In this document: in pieces, positions 50,676 through 59,466 of the stretch
How positions within the stretch are numbered: the first letter of the stretch is position 1
How the letters are laid out: every line of letters begins with the position of its first letter
Origin: Tateyamaria sp. syn59
Lineage (GTDB): Bacteria; Pseudomonadota; Alphaproteobacteria; Rhodobacterales; Rhodobacteraceae
Assembly: GCF_007995245.1 (NCBI RefSeq)
Contig: NZ_VCBA01000015.1
Coordinates: forward strand, 1 to 64,000
Length of the DNA: 64,000 bases
Direction: 5' to 3'
Notes under the pieces: generated by a model
The model's input: only the letters and a program-made list of their open reading frames with translations
Told to the model about the DNA's origin: nothing
The model's database searches: none
Position numbers and translations under genes: made by a program

Positions 50676-51908
50676 TCACCGCTCCTTCAGCTTAACGGAG
50701 TTGTTGTACACGTTCATCACCGCCGAAATCGCGAGCGAGATCGTGAGGTAGAACAGCATCAACAAGAGGACGCATTCGATGGCGCGCCCCGTCTGGTTCA
50801 GCGTGATGCCCCCCAGCGTGCCGGTGATGTCCATGTAGCCCACGGCGATCGCGAGCGACGAGTTCTTGGTGATGTTCAGATATTGCGAAATCAGCGGCGG
50901 GATGATGACCCGCAAGGCTTGCGGCAAGATCACAAGGTTCATGATCCGACCAGGCCGCAGTCCAAGCGAGGCTGCGGCCTCGCTCTGCCCCTTGTTGATC
51001 GCCTGAATACCTGCACGCACGTTTTCGGCGATGAAAGCGCCGGTGTAGATCGCGAGCGCGAACCAGAGGGCAATCAGCGATCCGCGAATGGTCAGGCCAC
51101 CGCCGAAGTTGAACCCACGCAGTGCGGGAATGTCCCAGCTGAGGCCCATGATCGTCAGCAAGACGATCAGCGGCACGAACCAGATGGCCAGCGTGATATA
51201 CCAGGTTGTCGGGCGCTCACCCGTCAGTTCCTGTTTGGCATTGGCCCATGCGCCCAGTGCCTTGGCCCCGAAGAAGGAGCCGACCAGCCCCAGGACGATC
51301 AGCAGCCACCCCATGGCTGCAGAGCCGAAGAGCGGATTGCCGAGGATGGGCGCAGGTACATAGACGCCGCGATTGGTGAAGGCGAAAAGACCCAGTAACA
51401 TGGTGGCGTCAGGCTCATCCCCGCGGAAGGCGCGGGGTGCGGGCATGACGGCCGTCATGATGGTGAAGATGATGATGATCCAGATCAGGACCGGCACGTT
51501 GCGGAACGCCTCGACATAGGCCGACATCAGCTTGGAGACGAGCCAGTTGTTGGACAGGCGCAGCACCCCGGCGATCACGCCCAGCACCGTTGCCGTCACA
51601 CAGGCCAGAAAGGCCACAAGCAGCGTGTTCAGCACGCCGACAACCGTAGCCCGCCAATGGGTCATCTGGCTGTCGTATTCGATCAGGCGCTGGTTGATGT
51701 CGTAGCCCGCAGGCTCACCCAGGAATGCCCAGCTTAGGAACAGGCCCTGGTCGCGCAGGTTCGCGAACATGTTGCTCATCAGGTACGCGATGGCCATCAC
51801 AAGTGCCAAAAGCGCAATGAATTGGAATGTATAAGATCTGTAACGCGTGTCGTTCAAAAGCATCGACAGGCGGAACGACTCCTGAGGAGGGTCGGTCATC
51901 GTGGTCAT
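50676..51908 (-). CDS. aapQ: Amino-acid ABC transporter permease (AapQ/BztB)
   Basis: A 410-residue permease with about eight membrane segments (first at ~25-50, FIALLALVMAIAYLMSNMF) and the EAA-type loop (AGIQAINKGQSEAAASLGLRPGRIM). It forms the heterodimeric channel with AapM. A second ATG three codons downstream is possible. It is separated from aapJ by ~170 bp carrying a perfect 14-bp hairpin. Confidence 0.94.
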   Translation of the reverse strand: MTTMTDPPQESFRLSMLLNDTRYRSYTFQFIALLALVMAIAYLMSNMFANLRDQGLFLSWAFLGEPAGYDINQRLIEYDSQMTHWRATVVGVLNTLLVAFLACVTATVLGVIAGVLRLSNNWLVSKLMSAYVEAFRNVPVLIWIIIIFTIMTAVMPAPRAFRGDEPDATMLLGLFAFTNRGVYVPAPILGNPLFGSAAMGWLLIVLGLVGSFFGAKALGAWANAKQELTGERPTTWYITLAIWFVPLIVLLTIMGLSWDIPALRGFNFGGGLTIRGSLIALWFALAIYTGAFIAENVRAGIQAINKGQSEAAASLGLRPGRIMNLVILPQALRVIIPPLISQYLNITKNSSLAIAVGYMDITGTLGGITLNQTGRAIECVLLLMLFYLTISLAISAVMNVYNNSVKLKER

Positions 51909-52036
51909 GGAGAGGGTCCCCGTGGTTCCGACCCTTGGTTTTTGTCGCGCCGTGGCGCCGGGCCGGGTTTTCAGAAGTTGGCTGTTCTGAAGGCAGTCCT
52001 GCCGCTGTTTTCAGCGATCTTGTGCCCCAGAAGCAT

Positions 52037-52065
52037 GAGGGGCGCAGGATGATCCTGCGCCCCTC
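52037..52065 (-). promoter_or_regulatory. Hairpin between aapJ and aapQ
   Basis: GAGGGGCGCAGGAT (52037-52050) pairs with ATCCTGCGCCCCTC (52052-52065), 14-bp arms around one base. It lies 12 bases after the aapJ stop on the minus strand. No U-run follows. It probably stabilises the aapJ message or partially attenuates, so that binding protein exceeds permease. Confidence 0.65.
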
Positions 52066-52076
52066 GGCTTGGTATC

Positions 52077-53093
52077 TTAGCGGAAGGGCGGGCTGTAGAG
52101 CAGGCCGCCTTCGGTCCACTGAGCGTTCAGGCCACGGGCCAGACCGATCGGAGTGGATTCGCCGATGTTCTTCTCGAAGATCTCGCCGTAGTTGCCGCCA
52201 GCGGTGATCGCTTTGGCAGCCCAGTCAGCGTCGAGGCCCAGCATCTCACCCAGCGTGCCCTCGGTGCCGAGGATACGGTTAATCTCCGGGTTGTTGGTGC
52301 CAGCCGACATCTCGGAGATGTTTGCCGAGGTGATGCCCAGCTCTTCTGCCGAGATCAGCGCGTTGAGGGTCCAGCGAACCACATCGCCCCACTCGTTGTC
52401 GCCGTGACGGACCAGCGGGCCCAGCGGCTCTTTCGAGATGATTTCGGGCAGCAGGACGTGATCGTTCGGTGCCTCGAATGCGGCACGTGTGGCGGCCAGA
52501 CCGGAGGCGTCCGTGGTGTAGACGTCGCAGGCACCGGCAAGGTACTGCTGCTGCGCTTCGGCGTTGGTTTCGATCGGAACGGGCTCGTAGCTGATGCCGT
52601 TGACGCGGAAGAAGTCCGCAAGGTTCAGCTCGGTCGTGGTGCCGGTCTGGATGCAGACGGTTGCGCCGTCCAGTTCCTTGGCCGACGAGACGCCCAGATC
52701 CTTGGGCACCATGAAGCCTTGGCCGTCATAGTAGTTCACGCCGACGAAGGTGAACTTCAGGTCCACGTCGCGCGAGAAGGTCCATGTGGTGTTACGGGCC
52801 AGCATGTCGATCTCACCCGAGGCCAGCGCGGTAAAGCGCGTTTTGCCTGTTGTGGGGACGAACTCGACCGCTGTTGCGTCGCCCAGAACGGCAGCAGCGA
52901 CAGCGCGGCAGACAGCCACGTCAAAGCCCTGCCATTCGCCGTTGGCGTCAGGTGTCGCAAAGCCCACGAGCCCGGTAGCAACGCCGCAGTTCAGCGTGCC
53001 GCGTGCTTTCACGTCATCGAGCGTGCCAGCGGCCGCAGCGCCGGCGGCAAGGCCAGCGGCGGTCAGCGCGCCAAAGATTACGGTTTTTTTCAT
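52077..53093 (-). CDS. aapJ: Amino-acid-binding protein (AapJ/BztA)
   Basis: A 338-residue periplasmic binding protein. The start at 53093 gives a signal peptide (MKKTVIFGALTAAGLAAGAAAA) with GGAAGAGG upstream; the frame opens 20 codons earlier without support. The mature part begins GTLDDVKARGTLNCGVATG and continues with the two-lobe fold (WQGFDVAVCRAVAAAVLGD, ARNTTWTFSRDVDLKFTFVG, GATVCIQTGTTTELNLADFF). It captures Glu/Gln/Asp/Asn-type amino acids for AapQMP. It is the first gene of the operon. A possible sigma-70 promoter lies at 53205-53236. Confidence 0.95.
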   Translation of the reverse strand: MKKTVIFGALTAAGLAAGAAAAGTLDDVKARGTLNCGVATGLVGFATPDANGEWQGFDVAVCRAVAAAVLGDATAVEFVPTTGKTRFTALASGEIDMLARNTTWTFSRDVDLKFTFVGVNYYDGQGFMVPKDLGVSSAKELDGATVCIQTGTTTELNLADFFRVNGISYEPVPIETNAEAQQQYLAGACDVYTTDASGLAATRAAFEAPNDHVLLPEIISKEPLGPLVRHGDNEWGDVVRWTLNALISAEELGITSANISEMSAGTNNPEINRILGTEGTLGEMLGLDADWAAKAITAGGNYGEIFEKNIGESTPIGLARGLNAQWTEGGLLYSPPFR

Positions 53094-53204
53094 TTTTACC
53101 TCTTCCTGATTTTCCGTCGCGTTTGGACGGTTCGATCGGCATGGCCTGAGCATTCACACCTCGCCGAAGACGATCCGGTAGGGGTTATCCCCAGCCGATG
53201 GCCC

Positions 53205-53236
53205 ATAGTGTGCGGGGATTCATCGCGAAACGTCAA
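53205..53236 (-). promoter_or_regulatory. Candidate promoter of aapJ
   Basis: On the minus strand TTGACG (53236-53231) is followed after 18 bases by CACACT (53212-53207), with an overlapping CACTAT (53210-53205). This fits a sigma-70 -35/-10 pair, about 110 bases before the aapJ ATG. The -10 is imperfect. Confidence 0.4.
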
Positions 53237-53299
53237 GGGCGGCATCATCAAAAACGATGCATATTTGTGCGCTTTTCGCGGTACAGACTTGACGTTGGG

Positions 53300-54013
53300 T
53301 CAGGTCAATTTCGACGCATCAAAAAAGGCTTTTGCGTGCAAAAATGACCCTTCTTTGATCTTGGCGACCTCCTGAGCCTCCTCGTCCTCGCCCCATTGCT
53401 CTTCCTGCCAGGTTTCATCCAGCCGAGACACTGCCCAAATTGTGAGCGGCGGGTGCAGGTCTTGGGCGGCGGCGAAACCGAGGATCAGCGATCCAGACAG
53501 GCTGACAAGGTCGTGGAAGGCGGCCAGTTCGAAATGCGACATCGCATGGACCGGTGCCGCGAGGGCTGCAAGCGCGTCCGCGTCCTGTGATTCGTGCATC
53601 AGACCCGTGCGCGGCATCAGGCGTGCGCCAAACGTCGCGTCGGCCCAATCAAGGTACGGATTCCATTGCGCTGCCTGACGATCCACAAGCGCCTGCGGGG
53701 CGTCCGCCCGGTAGCACAGCAGATCCGCATCGCCATAGGCGGCCAGCATGTCCGCTACTTCGGCGTGCTGCACCGCGACCTTGTCGATGGCTGCGTTTGC
53801 ACTGCGGGTGAAGGGCATCGACAGTGGGTTGACCACCTCGTCCTGGGCGTCCCATTCGGCCGCAATCGCTTCGGCCATGCGTACCGTCGGAAGGGTCAGC
53901 GCCGCCTTGGCCGGTGTCTTGACCGCACGGCCATCCAGCTCGACAGTCCAACCACCCTGGACCTGCTCGGGCGCGGCTGCTTTCCAGAACCGTTTCTGCT
54001 TCCACTCACTCAT
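53300..54013 (-). CDS. ATP12-family F1-ATPase assembly chaperone
   Basis: A 237-residue protein with motifs of the ATP12 family (KRFWKAAAPEQVQGGWTVELDGRAVKTPAK, AIAAEWDAQ, NPLSMPFTR, DADLLCYRA, HFELAAFHDLVSLSGSLILG). The family chaperones the alpha subunit during F1 assembly. The start at 54013 (MSEWKQKRFW) follows the HAD stop by one base; the frame continues upstream over the HAD gene. It is the last gene of the run that starts with rarA or crcB. Confidence 0.92.
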   Translation of the reverse strand: MSEWKQKRFWKAAAPEQVQGGWTVELDGRAVKTPAKAALTLPTVRMAEAIAAEWDAQDEVVNPLSMPFTRSANAAIDKVAVQHAEVADMLAAYGDADLLCYRADAPQALVDRQAAQWNPYLDWADATFGARLMPRTGLMHESQDADALAALAAPVHAMSHFELAAFHDLVSLSGSLILGFAAAQDLHPPLTIWAVSRLDETWQEEQWGEDEEAQEVAKIKEGSFLHAKAFFDASKLT

Positions 54014-54014
54014 G

Positions 54015-54668
54015 TCATTCCACCCATAGTGCGCCCAGAGCGTCATCAAGGTCATCAAAACTATTCAAGACCGTCCGCGCACCGTTCAGTCGCGACGGCG
54101 GGTGATAGCCCCAGCTTACGCCGATAAATGGCATGCGCGCCGCCTCTGCCATGTCGGCATCAAAGCTGGTGTCGCCGATCATCACGGCATCCGCGGCGTA
54201 CACCCCAGCCTCGTCCATAGCGGCGTGCAACATGGACGGGTGCGGCTTTGACGGATGGAAGTCAGCCACCTGCCGGGTGACAAAGGCACCGCCCAGCCCA
54301 TGCGCGTCGATCAGACCATCGAGCCCGCGCTTAGACTTGCCCGTCGCGATGCCCAAGAGGATGTCGTCGCGCCCGTTCAACCGGTCCAGCGCCGCACGCG
54401 CACCGGGATAGAGAGGCGAGGACGCCGCCCCCTTGGTCATGCGCAGATCGGCATAGCTGTCCTTGTAGACCGCAACCATCCTGTCGTGATCGGCCTCCGG
54501 CGCAAGGGTCCGCATGGCCACAGGCAAAGACAGGCCAACAATGCTCAGAATATCCTGCCGCGTCGGTGCGGGCATCTCCACCGCGCCAAAGGCCGCTGCC
54601 ATGCTGGCGACAATGTCAGCCTGACTGTCGACCAGCGTGCCATCCACGTCGAAAACGACCAGCCTCAT
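54015..54668 (-). CDS. HAD-superfamily phosphatase (phosphoglycolate-phosphatase-like)
   Basis: A 217-residue HAD hydrolase. Motif I is FDVDGTLVDSQADI, motif II is in LLGIATGKSKRG, and motifs III/IV are HPSKPHPSM and MIGDTSFDADMAEAARM. A helical cap lies at about 20-90. It resembles Gph/PgmB-type enzymes; the substrate is not readable. It starts one base before the rluC-type stop, so the two are coupled, and is followed by the ATP12 gene. Confidence 0.9.
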   Translation of the reverse strand: MRLVVFDVDGTLVDSQADIVASMAAAFGAVEMPAPTRQDILSIVGLSLPVAMRTLAPEADHDRMVAVYKDSYADLRMTKGAASSPLYPGARAALDRLNGRDDILLGIATGKSKRGLDGLIDAHGLGGAFVTRQVADFHPSKPHPSMLHAAMDEAGVYAADAVMIGDTSFDADMAEAARMPFIGVSWGYHPPSRLNGARTVLNSFDDLDDALGALWVE

Positions 54669-55706
54669 TCAAAGCGCCTCAAACGGGTCGTCCGCGGCGA
54701 GGTCTTCGGTCCAGCCGAACGTGTCCCAGCTTTGCTTCATATGGTCGGGCAGTTCTGCTGTCACGGTGATGACCTTGCGCGTCTCTGGCTGTTCGAACCG
54801 CATCATGCGCGCGTGCAGGTGCAGCTTTTGCGAGATGATGCCACCGACCTTAGCGCCCCAGCCGTCGCCGAGATTTTCCTGGCTCGATCCGCCATATTTG
54901 CCATCGCCCACGATTGGGTGCCCGATCTCGGCCATGTGGGCGCGCAGCTGGTGGGTGCGGCCCGTGATCGGCTCCATCGCGACCCATGCGGCGCGCGAGG
55001 CGACACGGTAGAGCGTTGCATACATCGTATGCGCCCGTTTTGCGCCCGGTGTTCCATCAATATCGCGCGGATGTAAGGCGATCATCTTTTCGCCCTCGCC
55101 CCCACGGCCCCGTCCGGGGGCCTTGACCAGACCGTATTTGATCTCGCCCAGATACGGCGTCGGCACACCCGCGACGAGCGCCCAGTAGATCTTGCGCGTG
55201 TCGTGGTGGCGCATGGCGGCTGTCAGCGACTTGGCCGCGAGGCGCGTGCGTGCCAGCAGCAGGACGCCCGAGGTGTCCTTGTCCAGCCGATGCACCAGGC
55301 GCGGCTTTTCGTCGGCCTCAAAGGTCAGCGCCTCGGCCAGCCCGTCGACATGCTTGGTTTGGCCGGAGCCGCCTTGGGTAGGCAGGCCCGACGGCTTGTT
55401 GATCGCGATGACCTGATCGTCCTTGTAGATCACGCAGTCGCGGATCATCTTGGCGTCTTTGTCGGAAATGCGGGCTTTCTGGATCATGGGCGCGGGTCGG
55501 TCAGGCAGCGGCGGGATACGCACCTGCTGGCCTTCCTCGACACGAGTCGAGGATTTGACGCGGCCCCCATCGACCCGGCATTCACCCTTGCGGCACATCT
55601 TTTCGATCATGCCCTGGCTGACCTGCGGAAAGCGGCGCTTCATCCAGCGGTCGAGGCGCTGATCGCCTTCGCCTGGTTCGACGGTCACGGTCTGAACACC
55701 ACTCAT
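54669..55706 (-). CDS. rluC: RluC-type 23S rRNA pseudouridine synthase
   Basis: A 345-residue enzyme with an N-terminal S4 RNA-binding domain (GDQRLDRWMKRRFPQVSQGM, GECRVDGGRVKSSTRV) and the catalytic domain with Asp in LVHRLDKDTSGVLLLAR, plus PITGRTHQLRAHMAEIGHPI. It isomerises uridines in 23S rRNA; RluC versus RluD is not fully separable by sequence. The ATG overlaps the crcB stop (ATGA). Confidence 0.9.
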   Translation of the reverse strand: MSGVQTVTVEPGEGDQRLDRWMKRRFPQVSQGMIEKMCRKGECRVDGGRVKSSTRVEEGQQVRIPPLPDRPAPMIQKARISDKDAKMIRDCVIYKDDQVIAINKPSGLPTQGGSGQTKHVDGLAEALTFEADEKPRLVHRLDKDTSGVLLLARTRLAAKSLTAAMRHHDTRKIYWALVAGVPTPYLGEIKYGLVKAPGRGRGGEGEKMIALHPRDIDGTPGAKRAHTMYATLYRVASRAAWVAMEPITGRTHQLRAHMAEIGHPIVGDGKYGGSSQENLGDGWGAKVGGIISQKLHLHARMMRFEQPETRKVITVTAELPDHMKQSWDTFGWTEDLAADDPFEAL

Positions 55707-56083
55707 GCGAGGAGCCCACGTGCGATGAGCAGCCCCACCGCGAGAGCGCCGACAGACAGGCCGACGGAGAGCGCAATGTAGAGCGCGGCAGAGGCCGTTT
55801 CCCCTCGCTCGATCAGCGTCATGGTCTCAAGGCTAAAAGCGCTGAACGTGGTGAACCCGCCCAACACACCGGTCATCACGAAAGGCGACAGATACGTCAG
55901 CCCCTTCTGCGCTGCGGCCACAACAAAGACGCCCATCAGGAACGAGCCCACGACATTGACCGTGATGACCGCCAGCGGAAAGTCGGACGGCCCCAACGCG
56001 CGCAGCATCGCCACGCCCGTCAGCCAGCGCAGCGACGCGCCGATCGCCCCGCCAAGGGCCACGAGAGAGAGGGTTGAAAACAT
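55703..56083 (-). CDS. crcB: Fluoride channel CrcB (Fluc)
   Basis: A 126-residue membrane protein with four segments and the motifs GGAIGASLRWLTG, TVNVVGSFLMGVF and GVLGGFTTFSAFSLE, matching dual-topology fluoride exporters. The start at 56083 (MFSTLSLVALGG) is the natural one. Only ~40 bp separate it from the rarA stop, so a fluoride riboswitch cannot fit there. It overlaps the rluC-type gene by four bases. Confidence 0.95.
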   Translation of the reverse strand: MFSTLSLVALGGAIGASLRWLTGVAMLRALGPSDFPLAVITVNVVGSFLMGVFVVAAAQKGLTYLSPFVMTGVLGGFTTFSAFSLETMTLIERGETASAALYIALSVGLSVGALAVGLLIARGLLA

Positions 56084-56124
56084 GGCCGGTCTGTCGTCGC
56101 TCAGCCGCAAAGAGTCAAGCCGCG

Positions 56125-57432
56125 CTAGCTGTTCCGCTTGGCCCGCAGCTTGGCAAAATAGTCGACCCGCTTGCGCAGCTCGCGCTCGAAACCGCGCTCG
56201 ACCGGTTGGTAGAGGTCGGGCCGCTCCATCCCGTCGGGAAAGTAGTTGGCCCCTGAAAACCCATCCTCGGCATCGTGGTCATAGGCATAGTCCTTGCCAT
56301 ATCCCTGATCCTTCATCAGCGATGTGGGCGCGTTCAGGATGTGCTTGGGCGGCAGGTGCGATCCGGTCTGTTTGGCGGCCCTGCGCGCGCCCTTGTAAGC
56401 CACATAAGTCGCGTTCGATTTCGGCGCGAGGGCAAGGTAGACAAGCGCCTGCGCCAGAGCGAGTTCGCCCTCGGGCGAGCCCAGCCGTTCATATGTTTCC
56501 CACGCCTGCAAGCACACCGCCTGCGCCTGCGGGTCGGCGAGGCCGATGTCCTCAACCGACATGCGCGTGATGCGGCGGGCAAGAAAGCGAGGGTCTTCTC
56601 CGCCCTCCAGCATCCGCGCAAACCAGTAGAGCGACGCATCGGGATCAGACCCCCGCACCGATTTGTGCAGAGCCGAGATCAGGTTGTAATGCGCATCGCC
56701 TGATTTGTCGTATTGTGCGGCCCGGCGCATCAGGCGGGTGGCCAGCGCATCCTTGTCCAGCTTGCCCTCAACCGTCCAGGCGGTGACCTGTTCGATCAGG
56801 TTCAGCAGCGCACGCCCGTCGCCGTCCGCCATTTCCAGCAGTGCCTCGCGGGCGGGGCCATCCAGCGGCAGGGCCTTGTCCAACTCCTGTTCGGCCCGTT
56901 GGGCCAGCAATTCGAGGTCCTTTAGGTCAAGCCGTTCCAGCACCAGCACTTGCGCGCGGCTGAGCACAGCGGCGTTCAACTCGAAGCTCGGGTTCTCGGT
57001 CGTGGCCCCCACCAGCAGGATCGTCCCGTCCTCCATATGCGGTAGGAACCCGTCCTGCTGCGCCTTGTTGAAGCGGTGGATCTCGTCAACGAACAGGAGC
57101 GTGCCCTGCCCGTTCTGCCGCCGGATCTTAGCCGCCTCGAACACTTTCTTGAGGTCCGGGACACCTGTGAATATCGCCGAGATCTGGACGAAATGCAGGT
57201 CTGTCTCATGCGCAAGCAGCCGGGCGATGGTCGTTTTGCCCACGCCGGGCGGGCCCCAGAAGATCAGCGAGGACAACGCGCCGGAGGACAGCATGACGGT
57301 CAGCGGTGCCTCCGGGCCCAGCACCTGCGCCTGCCCAATGACCTCCGACAGCTTTTTCGGGCGCAACCGGTCTGCAAGGGGGCGCGGCCCGGTATCGGGC
57401 GCGGGCGGCGCTGATCCGAAAAGGTCGGTCAC
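56125..57432 (-). CDS. rarA: Replication-associated recombination protein RarA (MgsA)
   Basis: A 435-residue AAA+ ATPase. Walker A is WGPPGVGKTTIARLLA, Walker B is LLFVDEIHRFNKAQQDGFLPHME, with sensor 1 ATTENPSFELN. The C-terminal clamp-loader-like and MgsA tetramerisation domain follow (VRGSDPDASLYWFARML, GARRAAKQTG, LPPKHILNAPTSLM). It acts at stalled replication forks. The GTG at 57432 follows the protease stop by one base; upstream codons overlap the protease gene. Confidence 0.94.
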   Translation of the reverse strand: MTDLFGSAPPAPDTGPRPLADRLRPKKLSEVIGQAQVLGPEAPLTVMLSSGALSSLIFWGPPGVGKTTIARLLAHETDLHFVQISAIFTGVPDLKKVFEAAKIRRQNGQGTLLFVDEIHRFNKAQQDGFLPHMEDGTILLVGATTENPSFELNAAVLSRAQVLVLERLDLKDLELLAQRAEQELDKALPLDGPAREALLEMADGDGRALLNLIEQVTAWTVEGKLDKDALATRLMRRAAQYDKSGDAHYNLISALHKSVRGSDPDASLYWFARMLEGGEDPRFLARRITRMSVEDIGLADPQAQAVCLQAWETYERLGSPEGELALAQALVYLALAPKSNATYVAYKGARRAAKQTGSHLPPKHILNAPTSLMKDQGYGKDYAYDHDAEDGFSGANYFPDGMERPDLYQPVERGFERELRKRVDYFAKLRAKRNS

Positions 57433-57433
57433 G

Positions 57434-58810
57434 TCAGAACCGCAACACGATACGGCTGTTGCCGCGGATGGCGCGCACGGTTGTACCGCGCCGGGCCTCG
57501 GAAAGGATCGCCGCCGCCTGCGCGGGCGTATCCACATCCTGTCGGTCGATGCGCTGCAAGACATCGCCGCGCCGCAGGCCCACGCGGCGGCCAATTGGCC
57601 CTTCGTCCAAAACGACGACCCCTTCGGCGGCAATAGGCAGGTTCAACTCCGCGAGCAACGCGGGGTTGATGCGTGCAAGGGTCAGGCCGGGCAGACTGCT
57701 GTCTTCGGGCAGCACGGTCTCGTCCCGAGGCGGATCGTCGGGCGGTGGGATCAGGGCGACGGTCAGGTCCTCCTCTTCACCGCCCCTCAGCCGGGTCATG
57801 GTGGCACTGTCCTGATCGCTGGCAACGCTCATGCGGAATAGCATCTCACCCGGGCTGCCCACCGGCGCGCCATCGACGGAGAGAACCACGTCGCCCACTT
57901 CGAAACCAGCATCCGCCAGAGGGCTCGCAGGATGCAGTCCAGCCAGCATGATGCCACCGGGACGGTCACGGCCAAGCGTTTCCGCCAGATCCGCATCCAC
58001 CGCCTGCCCGGTCGCCCCGGCCCAGGGCCGGACAAACCGGTCGTTCCCATCGCGCGCCTGTTTGACAAACGCCGCGACCAGATCAGCGGGGATGGCAAAG
58101 CCGATCCCGTTCGAGCCACCCGAGCGGCTCAGGATACGGGTATTGATGCCCAGCAGATCGCCCCGCATGTCCACCAGCGCTCCACCCGAGTTGCCCGGAT
58201 TGATTGGCGCGTCGGTTTGGATGAAGTATCCGGCCCCGCGTCCGTTCGACCCACCCGACCGGGCAAGGCCCGAGACGATGCCGGACGACACGGTCTGCCC
58301 GACGCCAAAGGGGTTGCCGATGGCGAGTGTCAGTTCGCCGACCTCGACCGTCTCACTGTCGCGCAGGGCTAGGAAAGGCAGATCGCTGACGTCATCGATT
58401 TTGAGGATCGCCAGATCACTCTCCTGATCACCCAGCAGCACCCGCGCGTCATATTCCCGGCCATCATTCAGCACGATCCGGATGTCGGTCGCCTGCCCCA
58501 CCACATGGTAGTTGGACACGACAATCCCGTCGTCACTCAGGATCACACCGGAGCCGAGCGAGTTCTGCACACGCGGTTGCGGCTGACCAAAGCCTTCAAA
58601 CAGACGCTCAAAGAACGGATCGTCCATGAATGGCGTCCGCGCGCGGGCCTGCGTGACGAAGCGGACATAGATGTTCACGACCGCTGGCGCCGTTTCTCGC
58701 ACCAACGGCGCAAAGCTGAGGGTAATCTCGGACTGGCTTTGCGGCACGCGAGTCTCAGCATTGGCCACCAGGGGAAGACAGCAGAGAAGGAGGGGGATCA
58801 GAAACTTCAT
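57434..58810 (-). CDS. Deg/HtrA-type periplasmic serine protease
   Basis: A 458-residue protease with signal peptide (MKFLIPLLLCCLPLVANA; start 58810). The trypsin-like domain (~35-260) has the triad His in VVSNYHVVGQ, Asp in ESDLAILKIDD and Ser in NPGNSGGALVDMRGD. Two PDZ domains follow (~265-355 and ~370-450). The short Q-linker of DegP is absent, so it is closer to DegQ/DegS-like forms. It degrades or refolds misfolded envelope proteins. rarA follows with one base between; upstream lies the ribosomal-operon terminator. Confidence 0.93.
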   Translation of the reverse strand: MKFLIPLLLCCLPLVANAETRVPQSQSEITLSFAPLVRETAPAVVNIYVRFVTQARARTPFMDDPFFERLFEGFGQPQPRVQNSLGSGVILSDDGIVVSNYHVVGQATDIRIVLNDGREYDARVLLGDQESDLAILKIDDVSDLPFLALRDSETVEVGELTLAIGNPFGVGQTVSSGIVSGLARSGGSNGRGAGYFIQTDAPINPGNSGGALVDMRGDLLGINTRILSRSGGSNGIGFAIPADLVAAFVKQARDGNDRFVRPWAGATGQAVDADLAETLGRDRPGGIMLAGLHPASPLADAGFEVGDVVLSVDGAPVGSPGEMLFRMSVASDQDSATMTRLRGGEEEDLTVALIPPPDDPPRDETVLPEDSSLPGLTLARINPALLAELNLPIAAEGVVVLDEGPIGRRVGLRRGDVLQRIDRQDVDTPAQAAAILSEARRGTTVRAIRGNSRIVLRF

Positions 58811-58869
58811 TGTTCCAAAAATATGCAAATCCAGCGCGGCCAATACAAGCGCAGCGGCACATCAAAACA

Positions 58870-58899
58870 AAAAGCCCCCGCCGCGGGGCGAGGGCTTTT
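58870..58899 (-). terminator. Terminator of the ribosomal-protein operon
   Basis: AAAAGCCC (58870-58877) and GGGCTTTT (58892-58899) with a CG-rich inner stem make a strong hairpin. On the minus strand the stem ends in CTTTTTGTTTT, a good U-tract, just after rplQ. Confidence 0.8.
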
Positions 58900-58920
58900 C
58901 ATCAGGCATCACATCCTGGC

Positions 58921-59340
58921 TTATTCTTCGGCCGCATCCTCGGCAGCAACGCGGGCCTTGTCGGCGGCACCCTTCGCGTCGCGATCGCGGTCCACGAATT
59001 CGATGATGGCCATCGGCGCCATGTCACCATAGCGGAAGCCGGCCTTCAGAACGCGGACGTAACCGCCCTGGCGGTCCTTGTAGCGCGGGCCCAGAACGTC
59101 GAACAGCTTTGCGACATACTGGTCTTCTTTCAGCTTGGCCGCGGCCTGACGGCGGGCGTGCAGGTCGCCGCGCTTGGCCAGCGTGATCATCTTTTCGATG
59201 ATCGGGCGCAGTTCTTTTGCCTTGGGCAGAGTTGTCTTGATTTGCTCATGTTCGATGAGCGAGCCAGCCATGTTGGCGAACAGAGCCTTGCGGTGCTCAT
59301 GTGTCCGATTCAGGCGGCGGTAACCACGTGCGTGACGCAT
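58921..59340 (-). CDS. rplQ: Ribosomal protein L17
   Basis: A 139-residue large-subunit protein beginning [20 protein letters not shown], with [22 protein letters not shown] and an acidic/Ala-rich C-terminus ([15 protein letters not shown]) typical of the alphaproteobacterial form. It is the last gene of the operon, 126 bp after rpoA, and followed by the terminator at 58870-58899. Confidence 0.98.
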   Translation of the reverse strand: MRHARGYRRLNRTHEHRKALFANMAGSLIEHEQIKTTLPKAKELRPIIEKMITLAKRGDLHARRQAAAKLKEDQYVAKLFDVLGPRYKDRQGGYVRVLKAGFRYGDMAPMAIIEFVDRDRDAKGAADKARVAAEDAAEE

Positions 59341-59441
59341 TTTCTTTTCTCCTTTTTGCCCTCTACGGGCTGTTTTGCTTTGTCTGGCCCGCGATGCGTG
59401 TCACGGACTCTCCTTGGGGCATCCTTGCCCAGGGGCGGTAG

Positions 59442-59460
59442 GGCGGGGTTTCACCCCGCC
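59442..59460 (-). promoter_or_regulatory. Hairpin between rpoA and rplQ
   Basis: GGCGGGG (59442-59448) and CCCCGCC (59454-59460) form a 7-bp stem with a TTTCA loop right after the rpoA stop. It lacks a U-run and probably acts as a stabiliser or processing signal. Confidence 0.45.
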
Positions 59461-59466
59461 GCACCA

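Noticed and set aside
56084-56124. Fluoride riboswitch before crcB
   Set aside because: Only about 40 bp lie between rarA and crcB, too short for the riboswitch fold.
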